Part shown: positions 15,853-24,279 of the stretch, one piece after another
Position numbering within the stretch: the first letter of the stretch is position 1
Layout of the letters: the number at the start of each line of letters is the position of its first letter
Assembly: GCF_900104355.1 (NCBI RefSeq)
Contig: NZ_FNIY01000003.1
Coordinates: 124,001-188,000 of the forward strand
Direction: 5' to 3'
Source: Phyllobacterium sp. OV277
GTDB taxonomy: Bacteria > Pseudomonadota > Alphaproteobacteria > Rhizobiales > Rhizobiaceae
Length of the DNA: 64,000 bases
Program-made: the position numbers and the translations under genes
The notes under the pieces: generated by a model
The model's database searches: none
Told to the model about the DNA's origin: nothing
The model's input: the letters and a program-made list of their open reading frames with translations, nothing else

Positions 15853-16163
15853 CGACATAACAACCATGAGGGAGAGTGAGGCTGCAACGATAATCGCAGA
15901 GACTGCAGCACAAGGGGTGCAGAATCTGGCTCCCCACAACCCACCCATCTCCGTCATCCTCGGGCTTGACCCGAGGACCCACGGCTAAGAAGCTTAAACA
16001 AACTTGGAGCTCGGCACTATTTTATTATGGGTCCTCGGGTCAAGCCCGAGGATGACGGAGAGAGGTGGGTTGTGGGGAGCCAGATTCTGCAAGCTTTGCC
16101 GTCTGCAATGTTGACGATTATCGTTGCATCCACCCAAGTCCCTCATGGTTGTTATGTCGAACC
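15849..16163. repeat. Nested palindromic intergenic repeat, copy A (outer and inner modules)
   Basis: An almost complete 315 bp inverted repeat. The outer arms at 15849-15873 and 16139-16163 are a perfect 25 bp match (GGTTCGACATAACAACCATG AGGGA). Inner arms around 15882-15945 and 16064-16130 also pair. The core arms at 15953-15981 and 16028-16056 contain CCTCGGG-CTTGA-CCCGAGG. About 46 bases form the unpaired centre. No protein is encoded. It is the same family as the repeats at 40057, 47568 and 54870. Confidence 0.92.
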
Positions 16164-16203
16164 ACGACCCACCATTACTACAACCTCAACTCTAACAATC
16201 TGA

Positions 16204-16785
16204 TCAGCTTGGCCAGGAGCTCATGGCGATATCAATCAGCCTGTAAAGCTCATCACGCTCGGTTCCGCTTGATGCCTGTACCGCAGTACCTTGGGATATG
16301 GTCATAATAAAACGGGCCAGATCTTCCGGATCGCACTCGGTTTTCAAATCACCTTCGCGCTTTGCACGGGCAAAACGGCGGGCAAGCGCCTTTTGGCCCA
16401 TCTGACGTTTTTCAATGATGGTTTTCTGGATAGCTGCTGCCGCATCGCTGCAAGCCATGGCCGCATTGATGCCCATACAGCCGGAGGGATTGCAGTCGCA
16501 GGTTTGCGCATCGGCAAAGCCGTGCAGAATGTCCATCGCCACCGTGCGCGCATCGGGCTTTTCCAATGCAGCCCAGAAGAAGGCCATGTAATTCTGCTCA
16601 TAGCGCTCAAGCGCCATGCGAAACAATTCTTCCTTATTGCCGAAAGCGCCATAGAGACTTGGCTTGGTAATGCCCATGCCATCCGTCAGGTCAGTGATGG
16701 ATGTGCCCTCATAGCCCTTGCGCCAGAAAAGTTCGAGCGCAGTCTGGAGTGCCTCATCGGCATCAAATTCCCTCGGCCGTCCCAT
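16204..16785 (-). CDS. TetR family repressor of the adjacent RND pump
   Basis: ATG 16785, eight bases after GGGAG, gives 193 residues starting MGRPREFD. The HTH is clear (ALELFWRKGYEGTSITDLTD, then ITKPSLYGAFGNKEELF). The ligand domain has an unusual Cys cluster (QTCDCNPSGCMG, about 97-108) also found in relatives of this 'GRPREFD' group. The gene is divergent from a membrane-fusion protein and RND pump, with two palindromes between them. It should repress the pump and itself. The Cys cluster raises the possibility of thiol or metal sensing, which is inference. Confidence 0.85.
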   Translation of the reverse strand: MGRPREFDADEALQTALELFWRKGYEGTSITDLTDGMGITKPSLYGAFGNKEELFRMALERYEQNYMAFFWAALEKPDARTVAMDILHGFADAQTCDCNPSGCMGINAAMACSDAAAAIQKTIIEKRQMGQKALARRFARAKREGDLKTECDPEDLARFIMTISQGTAVQASSGTERDELYRLIDIAMSSWPS

Positions 16786-16807
16786 GGACAAGACTCCCTA
16801 GAAGAAA

Positions 16808-16880
16808 TATACCGGACGGTATAAAATCAATTGACAGCCGCTGTATCGCAGCCTTATATCTGTTTTATACCGATCGGTAT
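16808..16880. promoter_or_regulatory. Two TetR operators controlling the RND pump
   Basis: TATACCG-GA-CGGTATA at 16808-16823 and the perfect palindrome ATACCGATCGGTAT at 16867-16880 share the half-site ATACCG. Their centres are about 58 bp apart in the divergent gap, one near each promoter. Confidence 0.8.
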
Positions 16881-16949
16881 CGATCGTCAATGATCGAATC
16901 TCTATGCCACTCCCAATGGCAAGACAACTTTCAAAGCAGGATGACCACG

Positions 16950-18170
16950 ATGTCAATCAGCACTTATAGAAGATCACTCTATGTCGGCGGCTTTATTGTG
17001 GCACTGGCAGCTGCGGGCTCCACCCAATTCTTCGATCTTGGCAAAAGCCATGCCGAAACAGCCAAGCAGGCCGCACCAGCTGCTACCCCCGTTTCCGTTG
17101 CTGTCGTCCAGCCCAAACTCATCACCCAATGGAGCGAGTTCTCCGGACGGCTTGAAGCGATTGATCAGGTTGAACTGCGCTCGCGTGTCGCCGGTGCCAT
17201 CCAGTCTGTCGCGTTCAAGGAAGGCGCACTGGTCAAAGAGGGCGACCTCCTCGTCAAGATCGACCCCGCCCCCTATGAAGCCGAAGTGGCGCGCGCCAAG
17301 GCTGCGGTCAGTGCTGCCGAGTCGCGGCTGGCTTTTGCCAAGAATGAACTGGAACGCGGCAAACGCCTGATCGACTCGCGCACCGTGTCCCAGAGCGATT
17401 ATGACCAGCGCATCAACGTCCAGAGTGGCGCCATGGCCGATCTGGAAGCGGCACAGGCCAGTCTCAAGACTGCCGCGCTCAACCTTGGCTACACGGAAAT
17501 CCGTGCGCCCATCAGTGGTCGTGTTGGCCGGATCGAGATCACGTCGGGCAATCTGATTGCCGCCGGTCCTACCTCCCCGCTTCTGACCACGATCGTTTCG
17601 ATCAGCCCGATTTATGGCAGTTTCGAAGCCAATGAAAACGTTGTTGCACAGGCGCTTGCGGACCTTCCGCAGGGTTTGAACAGCCGCGATTTCTCCGACC
17701 GCATCCCCGTGGTGATGGACGTTTATGGCCAGCGGGACGTGAAGGGCAAGCTGCAGCTGATCAACAACACGGTTGATACGGCCAGCGGCACGGTCAAGGT
17801 GCGTGCGGTGTTTGACAATACGGACGGCAAGTTGATGCCGGGCCAGTTTGCCAAGCTGCGCATGGGCACAGCCAACGAAAAGCAGGAATTGCTTGTCGAT
17901 GAAAAGGCCGTGGGGACCGACCAGAACAAGAAGTTTGTCATGGTGGTCAACGACAAGAACATCGTTGAATACCGTGAGATCGCGCTTGGCGGCCCGGCAG
18001 AAGGATTGCGCATTGTGACCAGCGGCCTGCAACCCGACGAAAAGATTGTCGTCAATGGCTTGCAGCGTATTCGCCCGGGCTCTCTTGTCGTACCTGAAAT
18101 GGTCGCCATGGGTGATGCCGCGCACAATTTGCAGGCTTCGGCAGCCGATCCGGCCAAGGCACAACAGTAA
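16950..18170 (+). CDS. RND efflux periplasmic adaptor (MexE/AcrA type)
   Basis: The ATG at 16950 lies eight bases after AGGA and gives 406 aa; an ATG at 16941 is the alternative. The N-terminus has a signal/anchor helix (YVGGFIVALAAAGS). Next come lipoyl half-motifs (AFKEGALVKEGDLLVKIDPA and LGYTEIRAPISGRVGRIE) around a short coiled-coil hairpin, then beta-barrel and membrane-proximal domains ending with a basic/Pro-rich tail. It links the inner-membrane pump encoded 38 bases downstream to an outer-membrane channel not present in this window. Confidence 0.9.
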   Translation: MSISTYRRSLYVGGFIVALAAAGSTQFFDLGKSHAETAKQAAPAATPVSVAVVQPKLITQWSEFSGRLEAIDQVELRSRVAGAIQSVAFKEGALVKEGDLLVKIDPAPYEAEVARAKAAVSAAESRLAFAKNELERGKRLIDSRTVSQSDYDQRINVQSGAMADLEAAQASLKTAALNLGYTEIRAPISGRVGRIEITSGNLIAAGPTSPLLTTIVSISPIYGSFEANENVVAQALADLPQGLNSRDFSDRIPVVMDVYGQRDVKGKLQLINNTVDTASGTVKVRAVFDNTDGKLMPGQFAKLRMGTANEKQELLVDEKAVGTDQNKKFVMVVNDKNIVEYREIALGGPAEGLRIVTSGLQPDEKIVVNGLQRIRPGSLVVPEMVAMGDAAHNLQASAADPAKAQQ

Positions 18171-18208
18171 TCGCATAGAAGCCCCGCAACGGGCAGGCGG
18201 ACAGTGAT

Positions 18209-21200
18209 ATGAATATTTCCAATTTCTTCATCGACCGCCCGGTCTTCGCGGGCGTTCTTTCTTTCGTGATTTTCCTCGGCGGCCTGATCGCCCTGACGGC
18301 CATGCCGGTTTCGGAATATCCGGATGTTGTGCCGCCATCCATCGTGGTGCGCGCACAATATCCGGGTGCCAATCCGAAGGTTATTGCCGAAACCGTGGCA
18401 ACGCCTATCGAGGAACAGATCAACGGCGTCGAAGGCATGCTCTATATGGGCAGCCAGGCAACAACTGATGGTCAGATGACTTTGACCGTTACCTTTGCCA
18501 TCGGCACCGACCCCGACAAGGCACAGCAGCTGGTGCAGAACCGCGTTTCGCAGGCGGAACCCCGCCTGCCGCAGGAGGTGCGCAGCCTTGGCATCACCAC
18601 GGTGAAAAGCTCACCTGATCTGATGCTGGTGGTCAACCTGATCTCCCCGAACAACCGCTACGACATCACCTATCTGCGCAATTACGCGCTGATCAACATC
18701 AAGGACCGGCTCGCCCGTATCAATGGTGTGGGTGACGTTCAGCTGTTTGGTTCGGGTGACTACTCCATGCGCGTCTGGCTCGATCCGCAGAAAACAGCGG
18801 AACTCGGGCTTTCGGCAACGGATGTCCTCAATGAAATCCGCGCCCAGAACGTACAGGCCGCGGCGGGCACTATCGGTGCGTCCCCCAGTCCCAATGGTGT
18901 TGACCTGCAATTATCGGTAAACGCGCAAGGACGCTTGCAGACCGAGGAAGAGTTCGGTCAGATCATCGTCAAGACAGCGGCCAATGGCGCGATCACGCAT
19001 TTGCGTGACATTGCGCGTATCGAACTTGGAGCCGCCCAATATTCGCTGCGCTCGCTGCTCGATAACAAGCCGGCGGTGGCCATTCCCGTCTTCCAGGCAC
19101 CGGGTTCCAACGCGATCCAGATTGCCGATCAGGTGCGTGCCGTCATGGACGAAATGAAGCTGACGATGCCTGAGGGAGTCAGCTACGAGATCGTTTACGA
19201 TACGACGCAGTTCGTCCGCGCTTCCATCGAGGCCGTGGTCCATACACTGCTTGAAGCTGTCGTGCTCGTCGTTCTCGTGGTTATCCTGTTCCTGCAAACA
19301 TGGCGCGCCTCGATCATTCCTCTGATTGCGGTTCCAATCTCCATCGTCGGCACATTCGCCGTCATGCACCTCTTCGGCTTCTCGGTGAATGCGCTCAGCC
19401 TCTTCGGTCTTGTGCTTGCCATCGGCATCGTGGTGGATGACGCGATCGTGGTCGTGGAAAACGTTGAACGTAATATCGAAAACGGCCTCGCGCCGCGACA
19501 GGCAACCATTCAGGCCATGCGCGAAGTGTCGGGTCCCATTATCGCTATTGCGCTGGTGCTGGTTGCGGTGTTCGTGCCGCTTGCCTTTATCAGCGGCCTG
19601 ACCGGCCAGTTCTATCGCCAGTTTGCGCTGACGATTGCAATCTCCACGGTTATCTCGGCCTTTAACTCGCTGACGCTTTCCCCGGCTCTCGCCGCCCTGC
19701 TTCTGAAGGGTCACGACGAGCCAAAAGATGCGCTGACGCGGTTTATGGACAAGACCCTTGGCTGGTTGTTCCGTGGCTTCAATTCGGTGTTCACACGCGG
19801 CGCCAATGGCTATAGCCGGGGCGTGACCGCCGTCATCTCGCGCAAGACGGTGATGATGGGCATCTATATCCTGCTGATCGGTGCCACCGCTTTCATGTTC
19901 AAGAGTGTTCCCGGTGGTTTCGTGCCGCCGCAGGACAAGCAGTATCTGGTTGGCTTCACTCAGCTGCCGGATGGTGCAACGCTTGACCGGACCGAGGCAG
20001 TCGTGCGCCGTATCGGTGATATCGCCCTGAAGATTCCGGGCGTTCAAAGCACCATCGCGTTCCCCGGACTGTCGATCAACGGTTTCACCAATAGCTCCAA
20101 TGCCGGTATCGTCTTCGTTTCGCTCAAGCCGTTTGAGGAGCGCAAGACACCCGATTTGAGTGCCGGTGCGATTGCCAAGGCGCTGAACATGCAGTTGTTC
20201 GGTATCAAGGAATCCTTTAGCGCCGTGTTCCCGCCTCCCCCGGTTCAGGGTCTCGGCGCAATTGGCGGCTTCAAGTTCCAGATTGAGGACCGCAACGGTC
20301 TTGGCTATCAGGCGCTTGATGATGCAACCAAGGCATTCCTTGCCAAGGCTGCCACCGCTCCCGAACTGATAGGCCTGTTCTCCAGCTATCAGATCAATGT
20401 TCCCCAGCTTTACGCCGATGTGGACCGTGCCAAGGCGCGCCAGCTCAACGTTTCGCTGCCGGAGATCTTCAATACGCTGCAGATTTATCTCGGCTCCGTT
20501 TACGTCAATGACTTCAACAAGTTTGGCCGTACCTATTCTGTCCGTATGCAGGCAGATTCCAACTTCCGGGCCAAGGCTGAAGACATTGGCGATCTGAAAG
20601 TACGGTCAGGTTCGGGTGATATGATTCCGCTCTCGGCTCTGCTCAAGGTGGAGACCAGTGCCGGACCAGATCGCGCCATGCGTTACAACGGCTTCCTTGC
20701 AGCCGATGTGAACGGCAATGCTGCCCCCGGCTTTTCGTCCGGTCAGGCTCGCGCTGCCGTAGAGCGTATCGCCGCCGAGACGTTCCCTGCGGGTATCGGC
20801 TATGAATGGACCGAGCTGACCTATCAGGAGATCATTGCGGGCAACTCCGCCTATCTGATCTTCCCGCTGTCGATCCTGCTGGTGTTCCTGGTTCTGTCGG
20901 CACAGTACGAAAGCCTGTCCCTGCCGCTGTCGATCATCATGATCGTTCCGCTCGGACTGCTGGCCGCCCTCTTCGGCGTCTGGCTGACCGCCGGTGACAA
21001 TAATGTGTTCACCCAGATCGGGCTGATCGTGCTTGTCGGGCTCTCCGCCAAGAACGCGATCCTGATTGTCGAGTTTGCACGAGAGCTGGAGTTCGCGGGA
21101 TCAACGCCCTTCAAGGCGGTGATCGAAGCCAGCCGCCTGCGCCTGCGTCCGATCCTGATGACATCCCTTGCCTTCATCATGGGTGTTGTTCCGCTCGTCA

Positions 21201-21430
21201 CATCGACGGGAGCGGGTTCGGAAATGCGCAGTGCCATGGGTGTGGCGGTGTTCTCGGGCATGATCGGTGTGACCCTGTTCGGCCTGTTCATGACACCGGT
21301 CTTTTACATGCTGGTGCGCGCAATGACAGGCAACCGCCCGCTCAAGCATGCGAGTCAGGGCAGCCATTTCGATGGGGAAACCAGCCACAATTCGGGCACG
21401 ATTGTCCCGGCTGCAGTGCCAGCGGAATAA
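18209..21430 (+). CDS. RND multidrug efflux pump, MexF/AcrB (HAE1) family
   Basis: 1073 aa, the usual length for HAE1 pumps. It starts MNISNFFIDRPVFAGVLSFV (helix 1) and has the twelve-helix, two-repeat layout with two large periplasmic loops. The proton-relay Asp pair is in GIVVDDAIVVVEN (about 409-410), and the matching Lys lies in the helix-10 region at GLSAKNAILIVEFARE. The sequence is closer to MexF/OqxB than to AcrB over the first 250 residues (EYPDVVPPSIVVRAQYPGAN). It expels amphiphilic drugs by proton exchange as a trimer. The operon has adaptor and pump only; a chromosomal TolC-like partner must be elsewhere. Confidence 0.93.
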   Translation: MNISNFFIDRPVFAGVLSFVIFLGGLIALTAMPVSEYPDVVPPSIVVRAQYPGANPKVIAETVATPIEEQINGVEGMLYMGSQATTDGQMTLTVTFAIGTDPDKAQQLVQNRVSQAEPRLPQEVRSLGITTVKSSPDLMLVVNLISPNNRYDITYLRNYALINIKDRLARINGVGDVQLFGSGDYSMRVWLDPQKTAELGLSATDVLNEIRAQNVQAAAGTIGASPSPNGVDLQLSVNAQGRLQTEEEFGQIIVKTAANGAITHLRDIARIELGAAQYSLRSLLDNKPAVAIPVFQAPGSNAIQIADQVRAVMDEMKLTMPEGVSYEIVYDTTQFVRASIEAVVHTLLEAVVLVVLVVILFLQTWRASIIPLIAVPISIVGTFAVMHLFGFSVNALSLFGLVLAIGIVVDDAIVVVENVERNIENGLAPRQATIQAMREVSGPIIAIALVLVAVFVPLAFISGLTGQFYRQFALTIAISTVISAFNSLTLSPALAALLLKGHDEPKDALTRFMDKTLGWLFRGFNSVFTRGANGYSRGVTAVISRKTVMMGIYILLIGATAFMFKSVPGGFVPPQDKQYLVGFTQLPDGATLDRTEAVVRRIGDIALKIPGVQSTIAFPGLSINGFTNSSNAGIVFVSLKPFEERKTPDLSAGAIAKALNMQLFGIKESFSAVFPPPPVQGLGAIGGFKFQIEDRNGLGYQALDDATKAFLAKAATAPELIGLFSSYQINVPQLYADVDRAKARQLNVSLPEIFNTLQIYLGSVYVNDFNKFGRTYSVRMQADSNFRAKAEDIGDLKVRSGSGDMIPLSALLKVETSAGPDRAMRYNGFLAADVNGNAAPGFSSGQARAAVERIAAETFPAGIGYEWTELTYQEIIAGNSAYLIFPLSILLVFLVLSAQYESLSLPLSIIMIVPLGLLAALFGVWLTAGDNNVFTQIGLIVLVGLSAKNAILIVEFARELEFAGSTPFKAVIEASRLRLRPILMTSLAFIMGVVPLVTSTGAGSEMRSAMGVAVFSGMIGVTLFGLFMTPVFYMLVRAMTGNRPLKHASQGSHFDGETSHNSGTIVPAAVPAE

Positions 21431-21438
21431 AAAACAAC

Positions 21439-21472
21439 CGTGGTGCGCAGGTTTTTTTGCTTGCGCACCACG
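21439..21472 (+). terminator. Hairpin after the RND pump gene
   Basis: An 11 bp perfect stem CGTGGTGCGCA / TGCGCACCACG encloses a 12-base loop holding seven Ts, nine bases after the pump stop codon. The T-run is in the loop instead of after the stem, so termination efficiency is uncertain. Confidence 0.6.
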
Positions 21473-21677
21473 CGAATCAAGTCACTGAAAGCACATCGTT
21501 TTCCCCAGCTTTCCAGTGCAAAAGACACGCTAAAAATGCTGTCCACAGGATGAAAATCACTTTTTGGGGTGACAAAAAGTTTCAAACTGTTACAGTCTTG
21601 TGACCAGCCGAATTTCGGCACTGACGAGCATGACCGGGTTTCGCATTTTGCGAGGTCGTTTAAATCAGGAGCAGACT

Positions 21678-21803
21678 TTGACAAGCGTTGCACCAGCCAA
21701 TGACAACCGAAAGATCAGCGACGGATTTTTTCCGCTCGTCGTGTTTCTCGTGGTCACCGAAATTGCGGCAACAGTGCTGCTGACTTTGCCAAATTGGTAT
21801 TGA
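21678..21803 (+). CDS. 41-aa single-helix membrane micro-protein
   Basis: TTG 21678 lies six bases after AGGAG and opens a 41-codon frame. A polar start (SVAPANDNRKISDG) leads into one hydrophobic helix (FFPLVVFLVVTEIAATVLLT). Longer in-frame versions reach back to ATG codons at 21600 and 21630 but lack a comparable ribosome-binding site. Its stop overlaps the start of another tiny membrane ORF as TTGA. I do not recognise a family. Both frames together could also be one gene split by a frameshift. Confidence 0.45.
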   Translation: MTSVAPANDNRKISDGFFPLVVFLVVTEIAATVLLTLPNWY

Positions 21804-21895
21804 AACCGGAACCCACCCAAGCCAACGTTTCCATCCTGCCTTTGCTGGCAGGGCTGATTATTATTTTTATGATTGCCGGGGCGCTCATCGCCTGA
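21800..21895 (+). CDS. 31-aa single-helix membrane micro-protein overlapping the previous ORF
   Basis: A TTG at 21800 overlaps the previous stop codon (TTGA). It encodes KPEPTQANVSILPLLAGLII followed by IFMIAGALIA and TGA: one strongly hydrophobic helix ending at the C-terminus. Translation would depend on coupling, because no ribosome-binding site is visible. It is too short to judge by codon use alone. Confidence 0.35.
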   Translation: MKPEPTQANVSILPLLAGLIIIFMIAGALIA

Positions 21896-22060
21896 TCCAA
21901 CCTTATTTCCCAAGCGCTGCCGCGCTTTTCGCCCACATTCAAATCGTTCTTCTTATCAACCAATTGGGATAACACGAGCTTGGGCTTCGTGATAATCTCG
22001 ACTTCATTGAAGTGATTTGTCGCAGCCGGTTTTGGGTAGAGTGGCGACATGGAGGTCATA

Positions 22061-22318
22061 ATGAAATTCGCAACGGGATTTGTCCTTGCGCTTGTTCTTT
22101 TCGTTGCCGGCTGCCAGACGATAACGCCGGAAGAGCGCCGCGCCATGGATAGCAGAACCTGCTCTTCCTATGGCTTCAAGCCAAAGTCAGAAGCTTTTGC
22201 GCGCTGCCTGCTTGACCTCGAACTTGACCGCCGTGCCACCAGCCGGGCCCAGTTTGACGACATGCGTTTTAACAATCCGCCCATTATTTTCTATGGCGGC
22301 CGCCATTATCGCTGGTAA
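22061..22318 (+). CDS. Small lipoprotein, hypothetical
   Basis: ATG 22061 follows GGAGG at ideal spacing; the ATG at 22049 overlaps that site and is not used. The 85-aa product has a lipoprotein signal peptide (MKFATGFVLALVLFVAGC). The lipobox is VAGC with Cys18, so it is probably lipidated and anchored in the envelope. The mature part has a conserved-looking CSSYGF...AFARCLLDLELDR segment with two Cys and ends in an aromatic tail. Small lipoproteins with this Cys-x(n)-ARC pattern are common in Rhizobiales. The function is unknown. Confidence 0.75.
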   Translation: MKFATGFVLALVLFVAGCQTITPEERRAMDSRTCSSYGFKPKSEAFARCLLDLELDRRATSRAQFDDMRFNNPPIIFYGGRHYRW

Positions 22319-22430
22319 AGGGCAATTCGGGGACAACGCTGTCCCTTGACGGGTTTTGAAACTTCACGAGAAGTGCGTGAAAAATTTCGGCACCCGAAAA
22401 AACACAGACGACTGATGAGGGACACTATTC

Positions 22431-22721
22431 ATGCGAAGCCTGTTTTTTGCCGTGGCAATGGTTGCGGGACTGATGGCTGCTGACAGCCAGGCGCAAGAGA
22501 CGCCGGTTGTTAACACCGTTGCACCCGATGCCAGTTCGCAGACCCTCCCCCGCGTGTCCAATCAGGATGCCGCATCGGCAAGGCTCAGAAAAAATCGCCC
22601 TGCCAAGCGCTCCTACGCCCGTGAAGAAAGCAGACGGCAATTGACGGCCGAATATAATCGCCGGGCACGGGTTTTTGGCCGCGCCAGTGCCGATCGCTGG
22701 CTGGCTATCCAGCGTCAGTAA
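22431..22721 (+). CDS. Small exported basic protein, hypothetical
   Basis: 96 aa with a Sec signal peptide (MRSLFFAVAMVAGLMAADSQ, cleavage after about residue 22 at SQA-Q). The mature part is rich in Arg (RLRKNRPAKRSYAREESRRQ) and ends with a short helical segment. No catalytic motif or membrane segment is seen, and no family is recognised. Confidence 0.65.
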   Translation: MRSLFFAVAMVAGLMAADSQAQETPVVNTVAPDASSQTLPRVSNQDAASARLRKNRPAKRSYAREESRRQLTAEYNRRARVFGRASADRWLAIQRQ

Positions 22722-22910
22722 ATCGCTTTTGCATCCATACTGCTGTTTACCAGTTCATCCCCGCCGGGTGAGCTGGCCTGTATTATCTGTCTGATATTGA
22801 CAAATGAACGTGGTTTGCAGGATTATTCGACTGCTGCGTAGGGCGCATCGACATTTGAACTTTCTGGATGAAGTTCCTGGGGTCGAAAGGGCAATGCCCA
22901 CCTGTCTCAC

Positions 22911-23576
22911 ATGACAATGGTTGCGCCTATGCCGAATCTCGAGAACATCAGGAAACAGGCCAAGCAATATTTGCGTTGGCACCGTGAACGATATTATCCC
23001 GTCGCCGCTGAAATCCGGGCAAACCTGCCCCGCTTCCAGCATCTCGACGATAGCGGGATATTGGACGCAAGTTTCAAGCTCAGCGATGCGCAGGAACTCG
23101 TCGCACGGCAGATGGGATTCGAGGGATGGCAGGCGCTCAAATCAGGAGCCCAAACCATGAGCAGCCACAGCAAACAATCCGCACCACGCCCGGTCCTCAG
23201 TTCAACCTCGGCACAGCTCTTTGTCGCCGATATCAAGACCTCGTGCGATTTCTTCACTGAAAAACTCGGTTTCACCGTCGATTTTGTTCACGGTGAACCG
23301 CCCTTCTATGGGCAGGTGATCCGTGACAGGGCGCAACTTGCCCTGCGGCTGGTGTGTGAACCCATCTTTGTCGGCAATATTCGAAAGCACGAACATTTGC
23401 TTTCCGCCTCCATCACGGTTGATACCGCCGACGAGATCAAACACCTGTTCCTCGATTTCCAAGCTGCCGATGTGCCGTTTCATCAGACCTTGAAGAAAGA
23501 GCCGTGGGGTGCGCGAAACTTCATCGTGCTTGACCCCGACGGCAATCTCATCCTGTTTGCGGGTCCGGCGGAATAG
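22911..23576 (+). CDS. VOC (glyoxalase/bleomycin-resistance fold) family protein with N-terminal helical domain
   Basis: 221 aa. Residues 8-78 form a helical region (NLENIRKQAKQYLRWHRERY ... QELVARQMGFEGWQALK) found in front of some glyoxalase-like proteins. Residues 98-220 are a single VOC domain: AQLFVADIKTSCDFFTEKLGF and later WGARNFIVLDPDGNLILFAG, whose Asp-Pro-Asp-Gly turn and strands are typical. VOC proteins often bind a metal or sequester drugs. Metal ligands (a His/Glu set) are not obvious, so a binding rather than enzymatic role is possible. A later ATG at 22929 is an alternative start. Confidence 0.8.
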   Translation: MTMVAPMPNLENIRKQAKQYLRWHRERYYPVAAEIRANLPRFQHLDDSGILDASFKLSDAQELVARQMGFEGWQALKSGAQTMSSHSKQSAPRPVLSSTSAQLFVADIKTSCDFFTEKLGFTVDFVHGEPPFYGQVIRDRAQLALRLVCEPIFVGNIRKHEHLLSASITVDTADEIKHLFLDFQAADVPFHQTLKKEPWGARNFIVLDPDGNLILFAGPAE

Positions 23577-23579
23577 GCT

Positions 23580-24083
23580 TTAGCGAACCCAGACGACCCG
23601 GCGTGTGCGCTTATCCACCAGCGCCGGGCCACCATCCACATAGATATAGGCATAGCGCGGCTGGGAAGGTACCGGAGCCAGATCAACATCATCGGGTACA
23701 ATGGCGCCTGTCGTGATGTCATCAATGGCGACCGTATCAACGGGATTCTGCTCGACATAGGTGATGACATCATCGGGAACTGGACCATCGCGGCTATCGG
23801 AGAGATAGACGACTTCGCGATTCTCCAGCGAAACGATCACGGGGCGGCCATCCACATAGATGTAGCCATAGCCCGGGCTGTCGGGAATGGGCCTGACGGT
23901 AACAGTCTGCGGCACCACATAGCCTTGCGACAGTTCACCATCGATCACAACGGGATCAGACGGGTGCGCTATGACATAGTCGCGGGCAGGCTGTGGAACC
24001 TCGACATAAACCTTGTCCTGCGCCAATGCGAAACCGCTTGTGGCTAAAAATGCCGATGCGGTGAGTATAAGAACCTTGTTCAT
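23580..24083 (-). CDS. DUF1236 domain exported protein
   Basis: ATG 24083 gives a 167-aa product with a signal peptide (MNKVLILTASAFLATSGFAL, cleavage after AQ). Two DUF1236-like units follow, each with 'YV..P' residues, a 'G..VP..V.L.P.P..P.Y.YIYVDG' strand pair, and an R-R-V-V closing motif. DUF1236 proteins are periplasmic proteins of unknown role in Rhizobiales, often in tandem-repeat form. Its stop abuts the end of the convergent VOC gene (4 bases apart). Confidence 0.8.
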   Translation of the reverse strand: MNKVLILTASAFLATSGFALAQDKVYVEVPQPARDYVIAHPSDPVVIDGELSQGYVVPQTVTVRPIPDSPGYGYIYVDGRPVIVSLENREVVYLSDSRDGPVPDDVITYVEQNPVDTVAIDDITTGAIVPDDVDLAPVPSQPRYAYIYVDGGPALVDKRTRRVVWVR

Positions 24084-24279
24084 TGTTCTGCCTCTCTCTG
24101 TTGCTTTTCTTCGCCCCAGCACAGGGAAAACCCCAAAAAACGGAGTTTGGTTCCGTAAAAAGAGCCGGGCAAAGGCCTGTCAGGCGAGAGAAGGCCGGAA
24201 AAATCGGCTCAATTTCACAGCTTGTTGTTTTGTCAACGGCGCGTTTCTGCTGATGTAAGGAACTGAACAATCAGGGAAA

